Shown piece by piece: positions 1 through 5,518 of a stretch of DNA of 10,358 bases. Position numbers and translations under genes: made by a program. Under the pieces are notes generated by a model. The model saw only the letters and a list, made by a program, of their open reading frames with translations, was not told the DNA's origin and made no database searches. The first letter of the stretch is position 1; every line of letters starts with the position of its first letter. This DNA comes from Anaerolineae bacterium (GTDB lineage Bacteria; Chloroflexota; Anaerolineae; DUEN01): contig JAGHDS010000293.1 of the NCBI GenBank assembly GCA_021159845.1, forward strand, positions 1-10,358, in the 5' to 3' direction.

Positions 1-1
1 C

Positions 2-2032
2 GTCGGCAAGACGGATTTCGATTTCTTCCCGCCGGAGCTCGCGAGACAGTACTATGCTGATGAGCAATCCGTGGTTCAATCTGGCACTCCCATCATCAAC
101 CGAGAAGAGAGAACCATAGATCCCCAGGGCCGCACACAATGGCTCCTGACAAGCAAGGTGCCCTTACGTGACCATACGGGTGCCATCATCGGGCTGGTGG
201 GTATTTGCCGGGATATCACCGAGCGCAAGCGAAGGGAAGAGGAAATCCGCCGTCAGTCGCACAGATTGCAGACTCTCAACGCGGTCATTACAACCGCCGC
301 CGCGGCCTCCAACCTGCGCGATCTTCTGGAGAACGCGCTGAACCGTATGCTCGAAACTTATGGCGTATGTATGGGTGCCGCCTGGACCCTCCATATTCCC
401 GGCATCTCAACACACACGCGGGTAGTCCAGAGTATCGACATTTCCCCCGCCCTCGCGGCGGAAGCGGCGGAAATAGGCCGTAAAATGGCCCGGGTGATCC
501 AACAAGCCGGGATCCCGGACAAGCAACCGCTCGCCGTCGAGGACTGGGAGAAGCCCAACGAACTATTGGCAGATCTTGCCCCAATCATGAGACAGATAGG
601 CATCCGCTCCGCGCTCTGGGCCCCCATCATGCATGACCAGCGAAGGATCGGCGCGATCGTTCTAGCCGCGCGAGAGCCAAGGTCCTGGTCCGCTGAGGAG
701 ATCACCCTGGCAGAGGCCATCGGACGTCAGCTCGGCACGTCCGCGGAACGCCTGCACTTGCTGGAAGAGACAAGTAAACGCGCCAAGCTGATGAGCAAAC
801 TGGTGTCCCTGAGCAGCTCACTGAACCGTCCCAGCGCTCCCGAAGAGGTCGCAAAGGCCATCGGCCAGGCTGCATTGGAATTAAGCGGGGCCGACCGGGT
901 AAATCTGTACGGACGCCGACCGGATAACTCCATCGTCCCGCTCTGGACCCACGGCCTATCCCAGACATACATTGACCAGGCACTGCAACAATTCCCTCGG
1001 GTGGTCTCCCGCGCCCTCCTGCAAAAGCCGGAGCCGATCTTCGTCCCGGACACACGACAATTGCCGGCAGACTCCGCATCGCGCCATCTGGCCGAGCTGG
1101 AAGGATATCGCGCCTTCGCATCCTGGCCCCTCGTCTACGAAGGCCGTACAGTTGCAGGTCTGACCTGCTATTACGATACACCACACGAGTGGTCCGATGT
1201 GGAGAGCGAGGTCATGAAGGCATTCGTAGGGCAGGCTGCAATCGCCCTGGAGAACGCCCGTCTATACGTCTCCCTGCAAGAGACCAACCAACAGCTCCGG
1301 GAGGCCGTGCAGGCCAAGGAGGAGATGGTCCAGAACGTCTCCCACGAGCTGCGCACCCCCCTAACACTCGTCCGAGGCTACAACGAACTGCTGCGCGGGG
1401 AAGTGCTAGGCCCCCTGACCCAAGAACAGAGGAGCGCGCTTGACGTAGTTCACAAACATACCGAGCGGCTCCACTTCATGATCCATCGGCTGTTGACTTT
1501 GCAAACGCTGGCCCCAGAGAGCTTCCACAAGATCAAGCTCGATCTGGGCCACTGGCTAAAAGGTGTGGTCGCCGATTGGCGCAGACAGGAGGAGGAACAT
1601 CCTGTCCGATTCCATCTGGACCTCACGCAGGAGGTGTCCACGATCGAGGCCGATCCCGATCTGCTCCACCAGGTCATGGACAATTTACTCGACAACGCCA
1701 TTAAGTTCAGCCCCAATGGAGGCGAGATCCGCATCCGCGTTCGGCGTGAGGCCAATGAGGCGATCCTGGCCGTATCCGACGAAGGGGTCGGGATCCCACC
1801 GGACAAGCTGGAGCTCGTTTTCGAGCGGTTCTATCAAGTGGAAGGTGGCTCCACCCGTCGATTCGGAGGGATGGGCGTCGGGTTGGCACTGTGTAAGAAG
1901 ATCGTAGAGGGACACGGCGGCCGTATCTGGGCCGAGAGCGCAGGAGAGGGACGCGGCAGTACTTTCTATGTAGCCCTACCTCTGGTCAGTCAGCACCCAC
2001 CACCCAAGTCACGACAGATAAACTACAGATAG
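2..2032 (+). CDS. PAS-GAF-GAF sensor histidine kinase (5' partial)
   Basis: Sensor histidine kinase that should autophosphorylate on a histidine and pass phosphate to a response regulator not present here. The frame is open to the window edge, and the residues before the first in-frame GTG (base 71) are clearly PAS sequence (start GKTDFDFFPPELA), so the gene begins upstream and GTG 71 is not the start. Visible order: end of a PAS domain with its PAC-like tail (to about base 230, ending DITERKRREEE), GAF 1 (about 305-760), GAF 2 (about 800-1290), HisKA with H-box SHELRTPL (phospho-acceptor His at 1343-1345), and HATPase with N-box DNLLDNAIKFS (about 1679-1711), G1 DEGVGIPPD (from 1778), F-box FERFYQ and G2 GGMGVGLAL. 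No membrane segment is seen in this portion, so a cytoplasmic sensor is possible. The GAF ligand cannot be told from sequence. No response regulator follows; the next gene is convergent. Confidence 0.95.
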   Translation, partial: VGKTDFDFFPPELARQYYADEQSVVQSGTPIINREERTIDPQGRTQWLLTSKVPLRDHTGAIIGLVGICRDITERKRREEEIRRQSHRLQTLNAVITTAAAASNLRDLLENALNRMLETYGVCMGAAWTLHIPGISTHTRVVQSIDISPALAAEAAEIGRKMARVIQQAGIPDKQPLAVEDWEKPNELLADLAPIMRQIGIRSALWAPIMHDQRRIGAIVLAAREPRSWSAEEITLAEAIGRQLGTSAERLHLLEETSKRAKLMSKLVSLSSSLNRPSAPEEVAKAIGQAALELSGADRVNLYGRRPDNSIVPLWTHGLSQTYIDQALQQFPRVVSRALLQKPEPIFVPDTRQLPADSASRHLAELEGYRAFASWPLVYEGRTVAGLTCYYDTPHEWSDVESEVMKAFVGQAAIALENARLYVSLQETNQQLREAVQAKEEMVQNVSHELRTPLTLVRGYNELLRGEVLGPLTQEQRSALDVVHKHTERLHFMIHRLLTLQTLAPESFHKIKLDLGHWLKGVVADWRRQEEEHPVRFHLDLTQEVSTIEADPDLLHQVMDNLLDNAIKFSPNGGEIRIRVRREANEAILAVSDEGVGIPPDKLELVFERFYQVEGGSTRRFGGMGVGLALCKKIVEGHGGRIWAESAGEGRGSTFYVALPLVSQHPPPKSRQINYR

Positions 2033-2180
2033 ATAGGAGGAAGCCGGTTCACGTCCTCTCAGAGATCATCGCGCGCTGCGGGCGTTCCCCTGTCCATCCT
2101 GTCAGCCAACCCTGGCCCCCCATCACCAACGCGCAACGGGGACGGGAAGCTGTCATCCATCCCATCTCATTCATGCTCGC
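2033..2180. other. Convergent intergenic gap, kinase / uxaA-like
   Basis: Short spacer between two convergent genes. Only a weak 5-bp inverted repeat (GAGGA at about 2037 with TCCTC at about 2055) is visible. I see no hairpin with a T-tract, so termination for either gene is not obvious from sequence. Confidence 0.5.
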
Positions 2181-3689
2181 TCATACTCGTGGTCCGATTT
2201 CCTCAATGGCGAATTCGCGATGTCCCCACATCTCGGCCGCCGTCTCTTTGCCATTGGCCACCTCCACGATCTCGCGGAAGATACGTCTGCCCACATCCAC
2301 CAGTGACTCCCCCTCCAGGATCACGCCAGCGTTAATATCCATATCATCTCGTAACCGCCCATACATCCGCGTGTTGGAAGCCACCTTGATCACAGGGGCG
2401 ATGGGGCTACCCGTGGGCGAGCCGCGCCCGGTGGTAAAGACGACGACTTGGGCACCGCCAGCCACCATCGCCGTTACAGATTGCGGATCATTCCCCGGCG
2501 TGTCCATGATGACCAATCCGCGCCGGCTGGGGCGATGAGCATAACCTACTACCTCCTGGATTGGTGTGCTTCCCCCCTTTGAGATCGTCCCCAATGATTT
2601 CTCCTCGATGGTGGTCAGCCCACCGGCCATATTGCCGGGCGTTGGATTCGCGCCGCGGATGTCCACACCCATCCGTCGCACTCCTTCCTCGCGTCCTGCC
2701 ACGATCTCAATGATCCGCCGTGCCACCTCGGACGAGACTGCGCGGGCGGCCAACAAATGCTCAGCACCGATGAATTCCGGTGTCTCGGAGAGGATCACGG
2801 TTCCACCCGCGGCCACGATCAGGTCACTGGCCACACCTACAGCGGGATTGGCCGTCACACCCGACCACGCGTCGGAGCCTCCGCACTCCATAGCCACCAC
2901 AAGTTCAGATAACGGCACAGGCTCCCGCCTTGTCTCAGCTACCTCCTGGAGCATTTCACGCGCGATGCCTAGTCCCTTCTCGTATGTGGCCCGACATCCG
3001 CCCTCCTCCTGGATCGTCAATCGCTGGACGAGCACCCCGCGAGCAGCTAACCTCTCCGCCATCTCGACTGTCGGGATCGACTCACAGCCCAACCCGATGA
3101 GCAGCGCAGCGCCGACGTTCGGGTGACTCGCGTACGCCTCCAGGACACGCTGCGTCTGTGCCAGGTCTGCATCCAACTGAGAACAGCCATAAGCATGGGG
3201 CAATGCAACGACAGCGGGCAATACACGGCCAATACGCTCGACCACAGTGTTCGCGCAGTGAACGGTAGCCAGGACCAGCACGTGATTACGCACTCCCACG
3301 CGGCCGTCCTTGCGGCGATATCCCATGAAGTGGGTCGCGGGCGGTTCTCCGACGGCCATTGATTTCAAAGGGGCAGAATGAGACTCGCCTGGAAAGTGCT
3401 CGGCCGCGCCGCCCCCCAGATCCCCGCGAGCGCGCACTCCTTCCATATTGTGTGAATGCACGTGCTCACCCGGCTGGATGTCGGTAGTGGCCCGCCCGAT
3501 GGGTTGTCCATATTTCAGCACGGGGTCGCCCGCGTGGATGGGGCGACAAGCGAACTTGTGGCCAAAGGGAACGTCCTGGCGCAGGGTCAGGGCGACTCCG
3601 TCCAGAGCAATCACCGCGCCTGCCGTCAAATTAGTGGCGGCCAGAGCGACATTATCATCGGGATGCATGAGCAAAGCCTGTACAGACAC
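2181..3689 (-). CDS. UxaA/altronate dehydratase-family protein
   Basis: Metal-dependent dehydratase of the UxaA/GarD family. Known members convert D-altronate to 2-keto-3-deoxygluconate or dehydrate D-galactarate; sulfolactate lyases are related. From GTG 3689 it is 502 residues, close to typical UxaA length. Seen: N-terminal SAF domain (about 1-83) ending in the family's HSHN motif (78-81); linker; the signature GYRRKDGRVGVRN (123-135); conserved cysteines at 145, 169 (GCSQ) and 202 (GCES); and C-terminal motifs GNMAGG, GGSTPI and DTPGND. Start choice: GGAGG on the minus strand (3695-3699) lies 5 bases before GTG 3689, family alignment begins at MSVQALLMHPDDNV, and the promoter at 3719-3747 would begin transcription near 3712, downstream of the alternative GTG at 3716. 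No UxaB or UxaC partner is in the window, so the exact substrate is open. Confidence 0.9.
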   Translation of the reverse strand: MSVQALLMHPDDNVALAATNLTAGAVIALDGVALTLRQDVPFGHKFACRPIHAGDPVLKYGQPIGRATTDIQPGEHVHSHNMEGVRARGDLGGGAAEHFPGESHSAPLKSMAVGEPPATHFMGYRRKDGRVGVRNHVLVLATVHCANTVVERIGRVLPAVVALPHAYGCSQLDADLAQTQRVLEAYASHPNVGAALLIGLGCESIPTVEMAERLAARGVLVQRLTIQEEGGCRATYEKGLGIAREMLQEVAETRREPVPLSELVVAMECGGSDAWSGVTANPAVGVASDLIVAAGGTVILSETPEFIGAEHLLAARAVSSEVARRIIEIVAGREEGVRRMGVDIRGANPTPGNMAGGLTTIEEKSLGTISKGGSTPIQEVVGYAHRPSRRGLVIMDTPGNDPQSVTAMVAGGAQVVVFTTGRGSPTGSPIAPVIKVASNTRMYGRLRDDMDINAGVILEGESLVDVGRRIFREIVEVANGKETAAEMWGHREFAIEEIGPRV

Positions 3690-3718
3690 GCCCGCCTCCA
3701 AGAGAGATGATGACACGC

Positions 3719-3747
3719 ATTATGCCTACGGCGTGGCACACCGTCAA
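3719..3747 (-). promoter_or_regulatory. Sigma70-type promoter of the uxaA-like gene
   Basis: On the minus strand, TTGACG (3742-3747) and CATAAT (3719-3724) are 17 bases apart, each matching five of six consensus positions. Transcription would begin near 3712, giving a leader of about 22 bases before GTG 3689, with GGAGG inside it. Prediction from sequence only. Confidence 0.65.
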
Positions 3748-3787
3748 GTGGCCCAGAACTTGTAACCGCTTCGAAAATAGAATAGGT

Positions 3788-3885
3788 GAACGCTGATGAC
3801 GCAGAAGAAGCCGATCTACGCAGATGAGAAAAGTAAAATCGGGATGATCCGTGAGGGTTTGCGTGCATCAGCGTCATCTGCGTTC
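3788..3885. repeat. Inverted repeat pair GAACGC(T/A)GATGACGC
   Basis: GAACGCTGATGACGC at 3788-3802 is the reverse complement of 3871-3885 at 14 of 15 positions, with 68 bases between. A related word, CTACGCAGATGAG, lies at about 3816 inside the interval. CTGCG/CATC-type words like these recur in intergenic repeats of many bacterial genomes. No coding content is seen between the arms. Confidence 0.75.
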
Positions 3886-3947
3886 TTATGCTCATCGGTA
3901 TCGACCATCCATTCTCATCGTTATGCGGTGTGCCACCGTTCATGGCG

Positions 3948-3968
3948 ACTGTTCACTGTTCACTGTTC
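3948..3968. repeat. Short tandem repeat, ACTGTTC x3
   Basis: Three exact head-to-tail copies of a 7-bp unit. A simple-sequence tract of this kind in a gene-free region is prone to slippage. It is too far from either promoter to suggest a regulatory role. Confidence 0.9.
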
Positions 3969-4035
3969 TCCTACTGGATCCCATCGGCATCCGGTGAGCG
4001 ATGTAGGCCGAGGGCCCGGTGATGGCCCCCGGGAA

Positions 4036-4066
4036 GAAACCGGACTTTTCGGAAAAGCCGGGTTTC
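4036..4066. repeat. Long hairpin GAAACCGG...CCGGGTTTC
   Basis: Arms GAAACC-GG-CTTTT and AAAAG-CC-GGTTTC pair over 13 base pairs with one bulged base on each side and a CGG loop. No T-tract follows, so a simple intrinsic terminator is unlikely. It resembles a dispersed palindromic intergenic element. Confidence 0.7.
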
Positions 4067-4138
4067 ACCAACATTCGACGAGCGATGTGGATGAAGACGC
4101 TTTCGGTTGCGAAGCCGCCCAGCGGACTGCTAAAGGGA

Positions 4139-4155
4139 CCTCTTCTAAGAAGAGG
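4139..4155. repeat. Perfect palindrome CCTCTTC-taa-GAAGAGG
   Basis: A 7-bp perfect stem with a three-base loop, extendable to an 8-bp symmetric palindrome around one central base. It lies 14 bases before another hairpin, and neither has a terminal T-run. Confidence 0.7.
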
Positions 4156-4168
4156 CGGTTATGTAGAG

Positions 4169-4190
4169 CCCGCAACTTTTAGTTGCCGGG
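4169..4190. repeat. Hairpin CCCGCAACT-ttt-AGTTGCCGGG
   Basis: A 9-bp stem (CAACT/AGTTG, then G/C, then CCC/GGG) with a single bulged C on the 3' side and a TTT loop. Third in a row of compact hairpins in this gap; probably part of the same class of dispersed repeats. Confidence 0.65.
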
Positions 4191-4336
4191 TGTGAAAATT
4201 CTGTGAAATGCCCCGCACAAAGGACAGAGTTCGATCCCCTCTTCCCCTACGGTCCCTACAGAAGCAGTGAGGGCGAACAAATGAAATCGATCTCCGTATC
4301 TCCATCGAAAGGATACACTATTAGCCGAGCCCCGAC

Positions 4337-4365
4337 TTGACAGATATTTAATAGCCCAGTAAAAT
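4337..4365 (+). promoter_or_regulatory. Strong sigma70-type promoter of the iron operon
   Basis: TTGACA (4337-4342, perfect -35) and TAAAAT (4360-4365, five of six -10 positions) are separated by exactly 17 bases. Transcription should begin near 4372, about 42 bases before the repressor's ATG. The local sequence is clearly AT-richer than its surroundings. It is the only strong promoter I see for the operon. Confidence 0.8.
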
Positions 4366-4376
4366 AAAGTTAGATG

Positions 4377-4402
4377 AGGTTAACATCCCCCCTTTAGGTT
4401 AG
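4377..4402 (+). promoter_or_regulatory. Candidate DtxR-type operator: two AGGTTA elements
   Basis: AGGTTA occurs at 4377-4382 and 4396-4401, starts 19 bases apart, on the same face of the helix to a first approximation. The second sits in TTAGGTTAG (4394-4402), which equals one half of the published DtxR/IdeR consensus (TTAGGTTAGSCTAACCTAA); the other half is not conserved. The first is inside GATG-AGGTTAA-CATC (4373-4387), with GATG/CATC arms. Both lie just downstream of the predicted transcription start, where a bound repressor would block the polymerase; the second also overlaps the ribosome binding site AGGAG (4401-4405). Autorepression is inferred from the position and the adjacent DtxR-type gene. 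Confidence 0.5.
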
Positions 4403-4413
4403 GAGAGAAGGCC

Positions 4414-5160
4414 ATGATCACACTCAGTCAGAGCACTGAAGATTATCTAGAGGCAATGCTCATCATCAGCCTGGAAAGGGGCGTGGTGAGAGTCAAAGAC
4501 CTGGCAGCGCACCTCCAGGTGAAAGCCCCCTCGGTGGTAGCAACGACCAAGCGACTTGTCCGTGAAGGATTGGTACGCCACGAGCGTTACGGATACCTGG
4601 AACTCACCGCTCAAGGGCTCCAGATCGCACAGGAAATATACACCCGCCACAAGAATCTTTTCAGGTTTTTGCATCTCTTCCTGGGTGTTGATGAAAAGAC
4701 GGCGGAACGGGACGCCTGCCAGATGGAGCATCATATTAGCCCGGAGACAATGGGACGCATTGTCCAATTCCTGGAATTCATCGAAGCCTGCCCCGCCGAG
4801 GAATCACACTGGATAGCCGCGTTTCGGCAGTTCACAGCCACCGGCACACTGCCCACTTACTGCACCTCGCCCCACGGCGAGGCCAGCGCCTACACAAGGA
4901 CATCCCACACGCAAGGAGATACGGCGATGCCACCGAAAACGTTAGCGGATCTGCCAGCCGGGCAACAAGCCGAAGTTGCCAGAGTCGGCGGTGAGATGGC
5001 GCTCAAGAGCCGATTACTCGAGATGGGCATCGTCCCCGGCACCAAAATCACCGTTGAAAGAGTCGCTCCCCTAGGTGACCCGGTAGAGGTAACCGTGCGA
5101 GGGTATCGTCTTTCCCTACGCAGGGAGGAAGCGGCCGTGATCGTCATTAAGGAGAGGTGA
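4414..5160 (+). CDS. DtxR-type metal-dependent repressor fused to FeoA domain
   Basis: Metal-activated transcriptional repressor, probably sensing Fe2+ and controlling this feo operon. Residues 1-60 form a winged helix (AAHLQVKAPSVVATTKRL is the recognition region), 65-140 the dimerisation and metal domain, 141-171 a Thr/Ser/Pro-rich linker, and 172-248 a complete FeoA (SH3-like) domain with LLEMGIVPG. Metal ligands: H79, C102, E105 and H106 fall at the same residue numbers as in Corynebacterium DtxR, but position 10 is Asp, as at MntR Asp8, instead of DtxR Met10, and DtxR ancillary ligands E83 and H98 are replaced (F83, E98). AGGAG (4401-4405) lies 8 bases before ATG 4414. DtxR proteins normally carry an SH3-like third domain, so this may be a standard three-domain repressor, but an internal start at 4927 suggests a free FeoA may also be made. 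The stop codon is followed after 5 bases by the next feoA. Confidence 0.9.
   Translation: MITLSQSTEDYLEAMLIISLERGVVRVKDLAAHLQVKAPSVVATTKRLVREGLVRHERYGYLELTAQGLQIAQEIYTRHKNLFRFLHLFLGVDEKTAERDACQMEHHISPETMGRIVQFLEFIEACPAEESHWIAAFRQFTATGTLPTYCTSPHGEASAYTRTSHTQGDTAMPPKTLADLPAGQQAEVARVGGEMALKSRLLEMGIVPGTKITVERVAPLGDPVEVTVRGYRLSLRREEAAVIVIKER
4913..4918 (+). promoter_or_regulatory. Internal ribosome binding site before FeoA domain
   Basis: AAGGAG lies inside the repressor reading frame, 8 bases before the in-frame ATG at 4927. Position and spacing match those of a real start. The codons concerned encode linker, not a conserved domain, so the protein itself does not force this sequence. Confidence 0.55.
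4927..5160 (+). CDS. feoA: Possible free FeoA from internal start
   Basis: Reading from ATG 4927 in the repressor frame gives a 77-residue protein with the length and pattern of a stand-alone FeoA, the small cytoplasmic partner of the FeoB ferrous-iron transporter. Typical features are LADLPAGQQAEV near the start, SRLLEMGIVPG in the middle, and a final strand pattern with LRREEAAVIVI. It begins exactly where the linker of the fused protein ends and has its own AAGGAG. It could be a second product of the same gene, or the site could be unused and the domain just the third domain of the repressor. Sequence alone cannot decide; the full-length frame is certain, the second product is inference. 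Confidence 0.4.
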   Translation: MPPKTLADLPAGQQAEVARVGGEMALKSRLLEMGIVPGTKITVERVAPLGDPVEVTVRGYRLSLRREEAAVIVIKER

Positions 5161-5165
5161 CCCCC

Positions 5166-5393
5166 ATGTTCCCCTTGAGTCTGGCCACCTCCGGTCAATG
5201 GGTACAGATCTGCGATCTGCGAGGCGGGCGAGGAGTCCGAATGAAACTCTCTCAGATGGGCCTCTTCCCAGGCCAGGTAGTCCAGGTAATTTTAAACGAC
5301 GGTGGGCCGATCGTCGTGGGACGAGACGGCTTCCAGCTCGGGCTGGGAAAAGGAATGGCACGTCAAATCTACGTGAAACCGGTGACCTCATGA
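5166..5393 (+). CDS. feoA: FeoA family ferrous iron transport protein
   Basis: Small cytoplasmic SH3-like protein that assists FeoB. It has 75 residues, typical for FeoA, with the family core KLSQMGLFPGQVVQV followed by GGPIVV and a closing hydrophobic strand. Start choice: AGGTGA (5155-5160), a full match to the anti-Shine-Dalgarno, lies 5 bases before ATG 5166. An overlapping GTG at 5157 would have its ribosome site only two bases away and is less likely. It follows the repressor-FeoA gene by 5 bases and shares its transcript, giving two tandem FeoA units ahead of FeoB. Two or more FeoA copies per feo locus are known in anaerobes. Confidence 0.92.
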   Translation: MFPLSLATSGQWVQICDLRGGRGVRMKLSQMGLFPGQVVQVILNDGGPIVVGRDGFQLGLGKGMARQIYVKPVTS

Positions 5394-5518
5394 TCATCAA
5401 GCATCCGAGCTCCAGATAAACGTCGCCTGCCTCACTCCTAGTATCCAGAGCGGCGAACCGTAACATACAGTACATTGAGGAACGATCTGCCTAAGACACA
5501 AAAGGGAGGACACTCACT
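5394..5518 (+). other. Spacer between feoA and feoB
   Basis: About 125 bases without a gene, inside the iron operon. I see no strong promoter or terminator hairpin. It ends in GGGAGG (5504-5509), 9 bases before the feoB start. FeoB is most simply read as cotranscribed with the upstream genes. Confidence 0.5.

Larger units (their letters stand above)
3748..4336. other. Gene-free region with small repeats and hairpins
   Basis: About 590 bases with no convincing gene. It lies between the divergent promoters of the uxaA-like gene and the iron operon. Besides the elements listed separately, it has a GAGCGATGT direct repeat (3996-4004 and 4080-4088) and a short GGGCC/GGCCC inverted repeat (4012-4028). 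The one sizeable open frame here (3796-4182) has the low-complexity composition of translated repeats and no recognisable domain. Such clusters of degenerate hairpins are typical of decayed dispersed intergenic repeats. Confidence 0.6.

Noticed and set aside
71..73. GTG as the start of the sensor kinase
   Set aside because: The frame is open upstream to base 2 and those residues are good PAS-domain sequence, so the true start is outside the window.
702..1184. 160-residue antisense open frame within the kinase GAF region
   Set aside because: Arg/Gly/Pro-rich composition typical of antisense to GC-rich coding sequence; no domain seen.
3714..3716. GTG start for the uxaA-like gene
   Set aside because: It is upstream of the predicted transcription start; GTG 3689 has a well-spaced GGAGG and matches the family N-terminus.
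3796..4182. 128-residue open frame in the repeat-rich gap
   Set aside because: It runs through hairpins and tandem repeats, has no ribosome binding site or domain, and is best explained by chance.
5157..5159. GTG start overlapping the stop of the repressor-FeoA gene
   Set aside because: The nearest purine-rich site is only about two bases away; ATG 5166 has a full AGGTGA at 5-base spacing and gives the normal FeoA length.
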